Shown one piece after another: positions 1 to 7,187 of a stretch of DNA of 17,345 bases; position 1 is the first letter of the stretch; the number at the start of each line of letters is the position of its first letter. The notes beneath the pieces were generated by a model. That model saw only the letters and a list, made by a program, of their open reading frames with translations, was not told where the DNA came from and did not search any database. Both the position numbers and the translations under genes were made by a program. Source of the stretch: Actinomycetes bacterium (lineage in GTDB: Bacteria > Actinomycetota > Actinomycetes > Actinomycetales > Microbacteriaceae); contig JAEWDJ010000063.1 in the NCBI GenBank assembly GCA_023390155.1, positions 1 through 17,345 on the forward strand, in the 5' to 3' direction.

Positions 1-142
1 GCCCGCCCCCGCCACGGAGGACAAGCCGTCCGCCCCGAGCGACCAGGGATCCGCGCCGGCGTCGCGCCGCAAGGGACGCGCCGCGATGCCCAGCTGGGAC
101 GAGATCGTCTTCGGCGCACGCACCGACGACGACCTGGCCTGA
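1..142 (+). CDS. sepH: SepH C-terminal end (partial)
   Basis: Only the last 46 codons are present, read in the frame starting at base 2 and ending at the TGA at 140-142. The tail is Pro/Ala/Ser-rich, then basic (SRRKGRAAM), and finishes with the short motif PSWDEIVFGAR followed by an acidic end. This Lys/Arg-then-PSWDEIVFG ending is what I recognise from actinobacterial SepH (DUF3071), a nucleoid-associated-like protein that binds FtsZ and promotes Z-ring assembly. The conserved DUF3071 and helix-turn-helix domains lie upstream of the window, so the call rests on the tail motif alone. It converges on the phosphodiesterase gene with 34 bp between stop codons. Confidence 0.72.
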   Translation, partial: PAPATEDKPSAPSDQGSAPASRRKGRAAMPSWDEIVFGARTDDDLA

Positions 143-143
143 C

Positions 144-155
144 CGCCGGCCGGCG
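144..155. terminator. Perfect GC palindrome between convergent genes
   Basis: The 12-base sequence CGCCGGCCGGCG is a perfect palindrome 1 bp after the sepH stop and 21 bp from the stop of the opposing gene. It has no U-tract on either strand. Position between two convergent stops makes a weak bidirectional terminator possible, but palindromes this short arise easily at this GC content. Confidence 0.2.
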
Positions 156-176
156 ACCGCGGGGGCGCCGACGCGC

Positions 177-1310
177 TCAGGCCGCGGCGCCGAAGCGCAG
201 CAGCGGCACCCGGGTCTCCTCCGCGGTGAGCGAACCGTGCTGGCCCACCATGTTCCGTCCGGTGCGGAGCGGGTCGCGCCCGTCGTAGTAGGCGATGCGC
301 TTGCGCGCCGCCACGAGCACGTCGCCGATCCGCGGAGCGACGGCAGGGTCGACCGCGGGGCCGAACCAGCCGGCCCCGATCGCCTCCTCACGGGTCGCGA
401 TCCAGGACCGCTCCCCCTCGACCGCCCGCCAGCGCTCGGCGACCGCCTCGGCGGCGACGCCGCCGTCGACGTAGAGGTGGAGCAGTCGCGGCTCGCCGCC
501 GATGCCGGCCACGCCCTCCAGCAGCTCGGGCGCGGTGTCGAACAGCACATGCCCGCTCTCGGGCACGTCGATCACGCCGTGGTCGGCCGTCAGCAGGGCC
601 GCGCGGCGCGGCCCGAGGCGTCGGGCGAACTGCGCCACGAGCGCGTCGAGCGTCTCGAGCGCGGCCGTCCACTCCGGCGACTCCCAGCCCTTGGCGTGGG
701 CGAGCTGGTCGAGCTCCGCCACATACAGATAGGTCAGCCCCGGCCCGCCGGCGGCGACGACCGACTCGGCGATCGCGAAGCGATCGGCCATGGTGCGCCC
801 CCCGACGAACTCGGCCCCGCGCAGGGCCGCCGCGGTGAAACCGGAGTCCGCGTACTTCGCGAGGCCGATGGCCCGGGCGGCCACGCCCTCCTCGGACGCG
901 AGTTGGAACACCGTTCGGGAGCGCTGCCACGTCGCGGGGTCCATCCGGTCGTCCCAGCCGCTCAGCTGATTGGTCAGCCGGCCGGCGTCGTCGCGCACCC
1001 GGTAGCCGACCATCCCGTGCTCCCCCGGCAGCGTGCCGGTCGTGAGCGTCGTCAGCGCGGCCGCCGTCGTGGTGGGGAACCCGGCGTCGATCGTCGTCGT
1101 CTTGCCGAGCAGCGGCGCGAGCGTCCGCGCGTGCCCCGATCGCGCCCGCAGAGAGGCTGCGCCGAGCCCGTCGACCACGATCACGACCGCGTGCTCGAGC
1201 GGCGGGAGCCCGAGGTCGTTCGCCTCCCCGCGCAGTGCCGCCAGCGAACTCGGCAGAACCGCGGCAAGGCTCGTCCTGGTGGTGAACGCGGCCGGTAGCA
1301 TGGGGGACAT
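177..1310 (-). CDS. Alkaline-phosphatase superfamily nucleotide pyrophosphatase/phosphodiesterase
   Basis: This 377-residue protein has the metal and nucleophile signature of the type I phosphodiesterase/nucleotide pyrophosphatase branch of the alkaline phosphatase superfamily. Residues 43-50 are VIVVDGLG with Asp47 as a metal ligand. GFPTTTAAALT follows with Thr82 the probable nucleophile, then GTLPGEHGMVGY. ELDQLAH gives Asp201 and His205, TADHG gives Asp243 and His244, and QHGSLTAEE gives His358, so the bimetal site looks complete. No signal peptide or membrane segment is evident, so it is probably cytoplasmic. Substrate is unknown; such enzymes cleave phosphodiester or pyrophosphate bonds. 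The start at 1310 has no Shine-Dalgarno; a second Met lies at 1301, and a CAGACT hexamer 7 nt upstream may be the -10 of a leaderless mRNA. It is divergent from parC with a 56-bp gap. Confidence 0.85.
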   Translation of the reverse strand: MSPMLPAAFTTRTSLAAVLPSSLAALRGEANDLGLPPLEHAVVIVVDGLGAASLRARSGHARTLAPLLGKTTTIDAGFPTTTAAALTTLTTGTLPGEHGMVGYRVRDDAGRLTNQLSGWDDRMDPATWQRSRTVFQLASEEGVAARAIGLAKYADSGFTAAALRGAEFVGGRTMADRFAIAESVVAAGGPGLTYLYVAELDQLAHAKGWESPEWTAALETLDALVAQFARRLGPRRAALLTADHGVIDVPESGHVLFDTAPELLEGVAGIGGEPRLLHLYVDGGVAAEAVAERWRAVEGERSWIATREEAIGAGWFGPAVDPAVAPRIGDVLVAARKRIAYYDGRDPLRTGRNMVGQHGSLTAEETRVPLLRFGAAA

Positions 1311-1317
1311 CCGGCCC

Positions 1318-1360
1318 AGTCTGGCACACGCGGGCGGACCTCATCGCCCTTCCCGAGATT
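1318..1360. promoter_or_regulatory. Divergent promoter region, possible leaderless starts
   Basis: The 56-bp gap between the phosphodiesterase and parC has no good Shine-Dalgarno for either gene. On the minus strand CAGACT (1323-1318) is followed after 7 nt by ATG; on the plus strand GAGATT (1355-1360) is followed after 6 nt by the parC ATG. Each matches the actinobacterial -10 pattern TANNNT at A2 and T6 but not at T1. This suggests two short or leaderless transcripts from one small divergent region. No convincing -35 was found. Confidence 0.3.
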
Positions 1361-1366
1361 GCACGA

Positions 1367-3859
1367 ATGACACCAGCAGACGACCAGGCCCCGGCCGGCA
1401 TCACCGAGCGCATCGAAGACGTCGACGTCACGACCGAGATGCAGGGCTCGTTCCTCGAATACGCGTACTCGGTCATCTACTCGCGCGCCCTCCCGGACGC
1501 GCGCGACGGCCTGAAGCCCGTGCAACGTCGCATCATCTACATGATGACCGAGATGGGCCTGCGACCCGACCGCGGGCACGTCAAGTCCGCCCGCGTCACC
1601 GGCGAGGTGATGGGAAAGCTGCACCCGCACGGCGACAGCGCCATCTACGACGCCCTGGTGCGCATGGCGCAGGACTTCACCCTGCGGGTCCCGCTGGTCG
1701 ACGGCCACGGCAACTTCGGCTCCCTCGACGACGGCCCCGCCGCCGCCCGCTACACCGAGGCGCGCCTCGCGGCCGCCGCCCTCGCGCTCGCGGAGGACCT
1801 CGACGAGGACGTCGTCGACTTCGTCCCCAACTACGACGCGCAGCTGATGCAGCCGGACGTCCTGCCCGCCGCATTCCCGAACCTCCTCGTCAACGGCGCG
1901 AGCGGCATCGCGGTCGGCATGGCCACGAACATGGCCCCGCACAACCTCATCGAGGTGGTCGGCGCCGCCCGGCACCTCCTGGAGAACCCGGACGCCACCC
2001 TGGACGACCTCATGGCGTACGTCCCCGGCCCCGCCCTCCCCAGCGGCGGCACCATCGCCGGCCTGGCCGGCGTGCGCGACGCGTACGCAACCGGCCGCGG
2101 CAGCTTCCGGATGCGCGCCAAGGTCGCCGTCGAGGCGATCACCGCGCGCAAGAGCGGGCTCGTCGTCACGGAGCTGCCCTACATGGTCGGTCCCGAGAAG
2201 GTCATCGAGAAGATCAAGGACGGCGTCGGGGCGAAGAAGCTCAACGGCATCTCCGACGTCACCGACCTGAGCGACCGCCAGCACGGCCTGCGTCTCGTCA
2301 TCGGCATCAAGACCGGCTTCAGCCCGGAGGCGGTGCTGGAGCAGCTCTACCGGCACACCCCGCTCGAAGAGGGCTTCTCCATCAACAACGTCGCGCTCGT
2401 GGAGGGCGGCCCGCAGACGCTCGGCCTGCGCGACCTGCTGAGCGTCTACCTCGACCACCGCGTGCGCGTCGTCACCCGACGCTCGGAGTTCCGCCTCGCC
2501 CGGCGCAAGGAGCGCCTGCACCTGGTCGAGGGCCTCCTCATCGCCATCCTCGACATCGACGAGGTCATCCAGGTCATCCGCAGCTCGGACGACACCGAGC
2601 AGGCCCGCACCCGCCTGATGCAGGTGTTCGACCTCAGCACGCTGCAGGCCGACTACATCCTGGAGCTGCGGCTGCGGCGCCTCACCCGGTTCTCCCGCAT
2701 CGAGCTCGAGACCGAGCGCGACCAGCTGCGGGCCGAGATCGCCGAGCTGGAGAGCATCCTCGCCAGCCGCCAGCGCATCAACGACCTGGTCTCGGACGAG
2801 CTGGAGCAGGTCGCCGCGAAGTTCGGCACTCCCCGCCGCACCCTGCTGACCGAGGCCAAGCCGTCCATCGCGGGCGTCTCGGGCCGCGGCAAGGCGGCGC
2901 AGGTGCAGCTCGAGGTCGCGGACGTGCCGTGCCGGGTGTTCCTCTCGACGACCGGCCGCATCCTGCGGGTCGACGAGCCGCCCGCGGCGGAGGGCGTCGA
3001 GCCCGGTGGCCTCGCCCGCATCCAGGCTCCCGCGCGCCGCAGCAAGCACGACGCGATCCTCTCGCAGCTCGACACCACGACCCGCGCCGAGATCGGCGCC
3101 GTGACGAATCGCGGCCGCCTCATCCGCTTCTCCCCCGTCGACCTTCCCGCCGCGCCGCTCAACTCCATCCAGCTGGGCGCCGGCGTCAAGATCGGCGACT
3201 ACCTGGCTCTCGCCGACAAGAAGGAGCGCGTGCTCGCCATCGTCTCGCTTCAGGCGCCGCGCACCATCGCCCTCGGCACCAGCACCGGCGTCGTGAAGCG
3301 CGTGGTCGCGGGCGATTGGGCGAACAAGCCCGAGTTCGAGATCATCGCCCTGAAGCCCGGCGACGAGGTCGTCGGCGCCCTGCAGGTGGACGACTCGGAC
3401 GAGCTGGTCTTCGTGGCGAGCGACGCGCAGCTGCTGCGCTTCCCCGCCGCCTCCGTGCGCCCGCAGGGCCGCGCGGCCGGCGGCATGGCCGGCATCAACC
3501 TCGGCGACGGAGCCCGCGTCATCGCGTTCGGCGCCGTCCCGGCGGACGAGAAGGACGACGCGGTCGTCGTGACCATCGCGACCGGCGCCCAGACCCTGCC
3601 GGGCACCGATCCGGGCAGCGGCAAGGTGAGCGACTTCGCCGAATACCCGGCCAAGGGACGCGCCACCGGCGGCGTGCGCGCGCAGCGCTTCCTCAAGGGC
3701 GAGAGCGAACTGGCCCTCGCCTGGGTCGGTCGGGCGCCCGCGCTCGCGGTCGGCACCGACGGTGCCGCGCGGGTCCTCCCCGAGGGCGGCTCGCGCCGCG
3801 ACGCCTCCGGGACCCCGCTCGACATGGTCGTCGGGTCGGTGGGCCGCCGGATCGGCTGA
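1367..3859 (+). CDS. parC: DNA topoisomerase IV subunit A
   Basis: This 830-residue type IIA topoisomerase A subunit breaks and rejoins DNA through a tyrosine and works as a ParC2-ParE2 tetramer to decatenate chromosomes. The winged-helix breakage domain starts near residue 30 (SFLEYAYSVIYSRALPDARDGLKPV) and carries the catalytic Tyr129 in RYTEARL. The quinolone region GDSAIYD has Ser91 and Asp95, the usual drug-sensitive residues. After the coiled-coil tower (about 360-490) comes a beta-pinwheel C-terminal domain (about 510-825) with degenerate repeats such as RPQGRAAGGMAGI. The gyrase-specific GyrA box QRRGGKG is absent, and parE lies next door, so ParC is preferred over GyrA. The only plausible start is the ATG at 1367, placed correctly relative to the conserved N-terminus but without a clear ribosome site. 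Confidence 0.9.
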   Translation: MTPADDQAPAGITERIEDVDVTTEMQGSFLEYAYSVIYSRALPDARDGLKPVQRRIIYMMTEMGLRPDRGHVKSARVTGEVMGKLHPHGDSAIYDALVRMAQDFTLRVPLVDGHGNFGSLDDGPAAARYTEARLAAAALALAEDLDEDVVDFVPNYDAQLMQPDVLPAAFPNLLVNGASGIAVGMATNMAPHNLIEVVGAARHLLENPDATLDDLMAYVPGPALPSGGTIAGLAGVRDAYATGRGSFRMRAKVAVEAITARKSGLVVTELPYMVGPEKVIEKIKDGVGAKKLNGISDVTDLSDRQHGLRLVIGIKTGFSPEAVLEQLYRHTPLEEGFSINNVALVEGGPQTLGLRDLLSVYLDHRVRVVTRRSEFRLARRKERLHLVEGLLIAILDIDEVIQVIRSSDDTEQARTRLMQVFDLSTLQADYILELRLRRLTRFSRIELETERDQLRAEIAELESILASRQRINDLVSDELEQVAAKFGTPRRTLLTEAKPSIAGVSGRGKAAQVQLEVADVPCRVFLSTTGRILRVDEPPAAEGVEPGGLARIQAPARRSKHDAILSQLDTTTRAEIGAVTNRGRLIRFSPVDLPAAPLNSIQLGAGVKIGDYLALADKKERVLAIVSLQAPRTIALGTSTGVVKRVVAGDWANKPEFEIIALKPGDEVVGALQVDDSDELVFVASDAQLLRFPAASVRPQGRAAGGMAGINLGDGARVIAFGAVPADEKDDAVVVTIATGAQTLPGTDPGSGKVSDFAEYPAKGRATGGVRAQRFLKGESELALAWVGRAPALAVGTDGAARVLPEGGSRRDASGTPLDMVVGSVGRRIG

Positions 3860-3902
3860 GCCCGCCGGACCCGCTGAGCCCACAGGACCCGCTGGCCGTC
3901 GT
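3849..3902 (+). repeat. Three degenerate 18-bp tandem units between parC and parE
   Basis: Three head-to-tail 18-mers run from inside the last parC codons into the intergenic space. Units begin at 3849 (GGATCGGCTGAGCCCGCC), 3867 (GGACCCGCTGAGCCCACA) and 3885 (GGACCCGCTGGCCGTCGT). Units 1 and 2 share 14 of 18 bases; units 2 and 3 share the exact 10-mer GGACCCGCTG. The array ends 3 bp before the parE stop, so it fills the whole gap between two convergent genes. No stem-loop with a U-tract is visible, and no function is assigned. Confidence 0.6.
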
Positions 3903-3904
3903 CG

Positions 3905-5989
3905 TCAGGCGTCGATGCGGGCCCGGCTCAGGTCGTCGGCGCCGGCGATGATGAACTCCTTGCGGGGGGCTACCTCGTTGCCCATGAGCAGCTCGAACAC
4001 GCGGGAGGCGGCCTCGGCGTCGGGCACGCGAACACGGCGGAGGGTGCGGTGCGCCCGGTCCATCGTGGTGGTCGCGAGCTGGTCCGCGTCCATCTCGCCG
4101 AGTCCCTTGTAGCGCTGGATCGGCTCCTGGTACTTCTTGCCGCGCTTCGCGAGGTCGGCGAGCACCGCGTTCAGCTCCGCCTCCGAGTAGGTATAGATCG
4201 TCTCGTTGGGCTTGGACCCGGGATTCTGCACGATCACGCGGTGCAGCGGCGGGACGGCGGCGAACACACGGCCCTCCTCGATCATCGGGCGCATGTAGCG
4301 GAAGAAGAGGGTCAGCAGGAGCGTGCGGATGTGCGCGCCGTCGACGTCGGCGTCGCTCATGATGATGACCTTGCCGTATCGCGCCGAGCCGATGTCGAAG
4401 CTGCGGCCCGAGCCCGCGCCGATCACCTGGATGATCGCGGCGCACTCCGCGTTGGACAGCATGTCCGACACCGACGCCTTCTGCACGTTGAGGATCTTGC
4501 CGCGGATCGGAAGCAGCGCCTGGTACTCGCTGTCGCGGGCCCGGCGCGCGGTGCCGAGCGCCGAGTCGCCCTCGACGATGAAGAGCTCGCTGTTGGCGAC
4601 ATCGCTCGAACGGCAGTCCACCAGCTTCGCCGGGAGGGAGGAGGTCTCGAGCGCGTTCTTGCGGCGCTGGGTCTCCTTGTGCGCGCGGGCGGAGATCCGC
4701 GACTTCATCTCGGCCACGACCTTGTCGAGCACGAGCGCCGACTGCGTCTTGTCGTCGCGCTTGCTGGAGGTGAAGCGCTCCGTGAGGGCCTTCTGGATGA
4801 CCTGCGCGACGATGGTGCGCACGGCGGGCGTGCCGAGCACCTCCTTGGTCTGGCCCTCGAACTGCGGCTCCGGGAGGCGGACGGTCAGCACGGCGGTCAG
4901 GCCGGCGAGCACGTCGTCCTTGTCGAGCTTGTCGTTGCCGACCTTCAGCCGGCGCGCGTTCTGCTCGACCTGGGCGCGGAGGAACTTGAGGAGCCCCTGG
5001 TCGAAGCCGGTCTGGTGGCTGCCGCCCTTGGGCGTGGCGATGATGTTGACGAAGCTGCGCATCACCGTCTCGTAGCCCGTGCCCCAGCGCAGGGCGATGT
5101 CGACCTCGCAGGTGCGGGTGAGCTCCGTGGGCACCATCGCCCCGCTGTCCGACAGGACGGGCACGGTCTCGGTGAACGTTCCGGCTCCCGTGAGCCGCCA
5201 GGTGTCCGTGATCGGTGCGTCCGGCGCGAGGAAGTCGACGAACTCCGAGATGCCGCCGTCGTACTGGAAGGTGGTGCGCTCGCCCTCGGGGCTGCGCTTG
5301 TCGTCGATGGTGATGGCGAGCCCGGGCACGAGGAAGGCGGTCTGGCGCGCGCGCCCCACGAGGTCCTCGACCGAGAAGGTCGCGCCTTTGGTGAAGATCT
5401 GCCGGTCGGCCCAATAGCGGATCCGTGTGCCGGTCTTCGCCTTGGCGACCTTGCCGACGACGCGGAGTTCGCTGCCGCTCACGAACGGCGAGAAGGCCGC
5501 ATCCGGGCTCGGGCCGTTCTTGTCGTCCGCGAAGACGCCGGGCTCTCCACGGTGGAAGGACATCGCCCAGGTCTTGCCGTCGCGGTCCACCTCGACGTCG
5601 AGGCGCTCCGAGAGCGCGTTGACCACCGACGCGCCGACGCCGTGCAGACCGCCCGAGGCCGCGTACGAGCCGGAGCCGAACTTGCCGCCGGCGTGCAGCT
5701 TCGTGAAGACCACCTCGACGCCCGTGAGGCCGGTCTTCGGCTCCACGTCGACCGGGATGCCGCGCGCGGTGTCGCGCACCTCGACGCTGTCGTCGGGGTG
5801 CAGGACGACCTCGATCGCGGTGCCGTGCCCGGCCAGCGCCTCGTCGACGGAGTTGTCGATGATCTCCCACAGGCAGTGCATGAGCCCGCGGGAGTCGGTG
5901 GAGCCGATGTACATCCCGGGGCGCTTCCGGACGGCCTCCAGCCCCTCCAGCACCGACAGATGCCTGGCCGAATAGTCTGAGCTCGCCAC
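3905..5989 (-). CDS. parE: DNA topoisomerase IV subunit B (ATPase)
   Basis: This 694-residue subunit hydrolyses ATP to drive strand passage with ParC. The GHKL ATPase domain has Asn46 (WEIIDNSVDE) for Mg-ATP, the G1 box DTARG at 73-77, the lid GGLHGVGASVVNALS at 113-127, and the QTK loop at 380-382 in the transducer domain. The TOPRIM domain has EGDSALGTARRARD with Glu473, and SDADVD with Asp546 and Asp548 as metal ligands, followed by RYKGLGEMDADQL. The EGDSALGT form and the RRARD ending fit actinobacterial ParE. The GTG at 5989 is chosen because AAGGAG (6000-5995) lies 5 nt upstream and the protein then begins just before the conserved YSARHLSVLEGLEAVRKRPGMYIG; the frame stays open further upstream but with no family similarity. 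The first Gly of the G1 box is Ala. Confidence 0.93.
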   Translation of the reverse strand: MASSDYSARHLSVLEGLEAVRKRPGMYIGSTDSRGLMHCLWEIIDNSVDEALAGHGTAIEVVLHPDDSVEVRDTARGIPVDVEPKTGLTGVEVVFTKLHAGGKFGSGSYAASGGLHGVGASVVNALSERLDVEVDRDGKTWAMSFHRGEPGVFADDKNGPSPDAAFSPFVSGSELRVVGKVAKAKTGTRIRYWADRQIFTKGATFSVEDLVGRARQTAFLVPGLAITIDDKRSPEGERTTFQYDGGISEFVDFLAPDAPITDTWRLTGAGTFTETVPVLSDSGAMVPTELTRTCEVDIALRWGTGYETVMRSFVNIIATPKGGSHQTGFDQGLLKFLRAQVEQNARRLKVGNDKLDKDDVLAGLTAVLTVRLPEPQFEGQTKEVLGTPAVRTIVAQVIQKALTERFTSSKRDDKTQSALVLDKVVAEMKSRISARAHKETQRRKNALETSSLPAKLVDCRSSDVANSELFIVEGDSALGTARRARDSEYQALLPIRGKILNVQKASVSDMLSNAECAAIIQVIGAGSGRSFDIGSARYGKVIIMSDADVDGAHIRTLLLTLFFRYMRPMIEEGRVFAAVPPLHRVIVQNPGSKPNETIYTYSEAELNAVLADLAKRGKKYQEPIQRYKGLGEMDADQLATTTMDRAHRTLRRVRVPDAEAASRVFELLMGNEVAPRKEFIIAGADDLSRARIDA

Positions 5990-5994
5990 GAGTG

Positions 5995-6000
5995 CTCCTT
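5995..6000 (-). promoter_or_regulatory. Ribosome binding site deciding the parE start
   Basis: On the minus strand AAGGAG is followed by CACTC and then GTG at 5989. This strong Shine-Dalgarno at 5-nt spacing settles the start inside a frame that stays open for another 830 bp upstream. Confidence 0.8.
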
Positions 6001-6007
6001 GGGTTCC

Positions 6008-6041
6008 GGGTGCGCCCGAAGGATGCGGGCGTGCTGCACCC
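6008..6041 (-). other. Nested inverted repeat in the parE 5' leader
   Basis: Read as parE mRNA, GGGUGC pairs with GCACCC (6041-6036 with 6013-6008). Inside it GCCCG pairs with CGGGC (6030-6026 with 6018-6014), leaving a 5-nt bulge AGCAC on the 5' side and a 7-nt loop that includes UUCG. This is an 11-bp, GC-rich stem ending 7 nt before the Shine-Dalgarno, so it could affect translation or stability of parE mRNA. No matching riboswitch family is recognised. Confidence 0.45.
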
Positions 6042-6044
6042 TCC

Positions 6045-6050
6045 AGCCTA
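6045..6050 (-). promoter_or_regulatory. Candidate parE -10 box
   Basis: TAGGCT on the minus strand matches TANNNT and would place the transcript start about 49 nt upstream of the parE GTG, just before the leader hairpin. A second match, TAGGGT, lies about 20 nt further upstream. Neither has a convincing -35, so the call is weak. Confidence 0.25.
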
Positions 6051-6134
6051 GACATCGCGGCCGACACCCTAGGACACCGACACCCGCCGTCTGCGGAGGC
6101 TACGCGTTGAGCGAAATAGCAGGCGATGCGCGCA

Positions 6135-6163
6135 TGATTACCGGGCGGGCGTGGTTCTATAGA
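6135..6163 (+). promoter_or_regulatory. Candidate promoter of the DUF7455-racemase operon
   Basis: The stretch before the DUF7455 gene is locally AT-richer than its surroundings. It holds TTCTAT at 6155-6160 preceded by TGG (an extended -10 pattern) and the overlapping TATAGA at 6158-6163, with TGATTA at 6135-6140 as a poor -35. The predicted leader would be about 35 nt and ends in AAGGAG at 6191-6196. Exact elements are uncertain. Confidence 0.35.
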
Positions 6164-6202
6164 GGTACCGAGTTCACCGGTTGCGACTGAAAGGAGCATC
6201 AC

Positions 6203-6439
6203 ATGTCGACGATCACTTCGGAGAATGATGCGGTTGACGAGCTCGCTTCGGGGCCGCAACTCACTGCTGCGGACCGTTGCGACAGCTGCGGAGCCCAGGC
6301 GTACATCCGCGTCGTCGTGAACAACGGCGAGCTCCTGTTCTGCGCCCACCACGGCAAGAAGCACCAGGAGAAGCTGTCGGAGATCGCCCACAGCTGGCAC
6401 GACGAGAGCGCCCGGCTGTTCGAAGAGCAGCGCGCGTAA
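6203..6439 (+). CDS. Small DUF7455 zinc-ribbon-like protein
   Basis: This 78-residue protein starts at ATG 6203 with AAGGAG (6191-6196) 6 nt upstream. A polar N-terminus is followed by LTAADRCDSCGAQAYIRV (residues 21-38), then GELLFCAHHGKKH (residues 43-55) and an acidic amphipathic helix. The CxxC pair plus CAHH could bind one zinc ion (Cys-Cys-Cys-His). I recognise it as the DUF7455 family, common in actinobacteria near the sigma factor and topoisomerase genes; its function is not known to me. It is the first gene of a plus-strand run with the two racemase genes, 34 bp upstream of the first, so co-transcription is likely. Membrane segments and a signal peptide are absent, so it is probably cytoplasmic. 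Confidence 0.85.
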   Translation: MSTITSENDAVDELASGPQLTAADRCDSCGAQAYIRVVVNNGELLFCAHHGKKHQEKLSEIAHSWHDESARLFEEQRA

Positions 6440-6473
6440 CGCGCCCGCGTCGACCTTCGAGGCTGACCGGACG

Positions 6474-7187
6474 ATGACCGCAGGGCAGGGCGTGCGCAGG
6501 CGCGCCACGATCGACCTCGCCGTCGTCCGTTCCACCGCAGAGGCTCTCACCGCGTCCCTCACCGACTCCACCGCCGATCTCCGCGCCGACGCGTACGGCC
6601 ACGGGCTCATCCCCGTCGCCCGTGCGTTGTCGGATGCGGGGGTCGGCGGTTTCGTCGTCTCCCGCATCGAGGACGCCGCCGCGCTCGCGGACGACGGGAT
6701 CGTCGAGCGGGTGACCGTCGGCGGCCCCGCTCCCGATGCCGGGACGATCCTCGGCCCCGCGCTCTTCGGCCTCGACCCGACCACGGCGACCGCCCCGGCC
6801 ATGCGGCTCGAGGGCGAGATCATCGCCGTGAAGCACGTGGAGGCCGACCGCGGCGTCTCGTACGGCTACACCTACCGCACCGCCCGGCCCACGACGCTCG
6901 TGCTGGTGGCGCTCGGCTACGCCGACGGCATCCTCCGCGTCGCCTCCAACAAGGCGCCGGTCCAGGTCGGCCCGACCCGCGGACGGGTGACCGGGCGCAT
7001 CGCCATGGACCAGTTCGTGGTCGACATCGGGGATGGCACGGCCTCCCCCGGCGATCCGGTCGTCCTCTTCGGCGACCCTGCGGCCGGCGAGCCCGGCGTG
7101 CTCGACTGGGCCGACACGATCGGCGTCGCCGCGCCCGTGATCACCAGCCGGCTGGGCCGGCGCATCGAGAGGCGGCACCGCGCATGA
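6474..7187 (+). CDS. Truncated alanine racemase paralog without the PLP lysine
   Basis: This 237-residue protein is built from two ends of alanine racemase. Residues 8-90 match the first strands of the barrel, but the PLP-binding motif KADAYGHG reads RADAYGHG, with Arg37 in place of the Schiff-base Lys. About 125 barrel residues are then missing, including the regions of Arg136, His166, Ser204 and Arg219 of Geobacillus Alr. From TILGPALFGL (91-100) onward the C-terminal domain is intact: GVSYGYTY with Tyr130 (equivalent of catalytic Tyr265), GYADG with Tyr149, and RIAMDQ with Met178-Asp179. It cannot bind PLP alone in the usual way. Its stop overlaps the ATG of the next racemase gene (ATGA, 7184-7187), so the two are translationally coupled. 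The intact motifs and open frame argue against decay. Most likely it supplies its C-terminal domain in trans. ATG 6474 has only a weak GAGG 11 nt upstream. Confidence 0.85.
   Translation: MTAGQGVRRRATIDLAVVRSTAEALTASLTDSTADLRADAYGHGLIPVARALSDAGVGGFVVSRIEDAAALADDGIVERVTVGGPAPDAGTILGPALFGLDPTTATAPAMRLEGEIIAVKHVEADRGVSYGYTYRTARPTTLVLVALGYADGILRVASNKAPVQVGPTRGRVTGRIAMDQFVVDIGDGTASPGDPVVLFGDPAAGEPGVLDWADTIGVAAPVITSRLGRRIERRHRA

Noticed and set aside
1367..3859. parC as gyrA
   Set aside because: No GyrA box QRRGGKG is present and the neighbouring B subunit has ParE-type features.
1181..3883. 900-codon open frame antisense to parC
   Set aside because: High-GC shadow: no family similarity, and composition dominated by Arg/Asp/Val/Leu as expected from the complement of a coding frame. 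The parC motifs on the plus strand are complete.
1033..3951. 972-codon plus-strand frame overlapping parC in another phase
   Set aside because: Arg/Pro/His-rich out-of-frame translation with no recognisable domain; the parC frame is real.
3693..5870. 725-codon minus-strand frame overlapping parE
   Set aside because: Out-of-frame shadow of parE, very rich in Arg/Gly/Pro; no motifs.
4049..5980. 643-codon plus-strand frame antisense to parE
   Set aside because: Arg/Val/Asp/His-rich shadow without conserved motifs; parE is intact on the other strand.
5990..6823. Longer parE start at 6823
   Set aside because: The extra 278 residues have no similarity to ParE and run through the DUF7455 and racemase genes; the GTG at 5989 has a strong ribosome site.
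6474..7187. Short racemase gene as a simple decaying pseudogene
   Set aside because: It is open, overlaps the next gene in coupled fashion, and keeps precisely the catalytic residues missing from its neighbour, which decay would not explain. The possibility is not excluded without comparative data.
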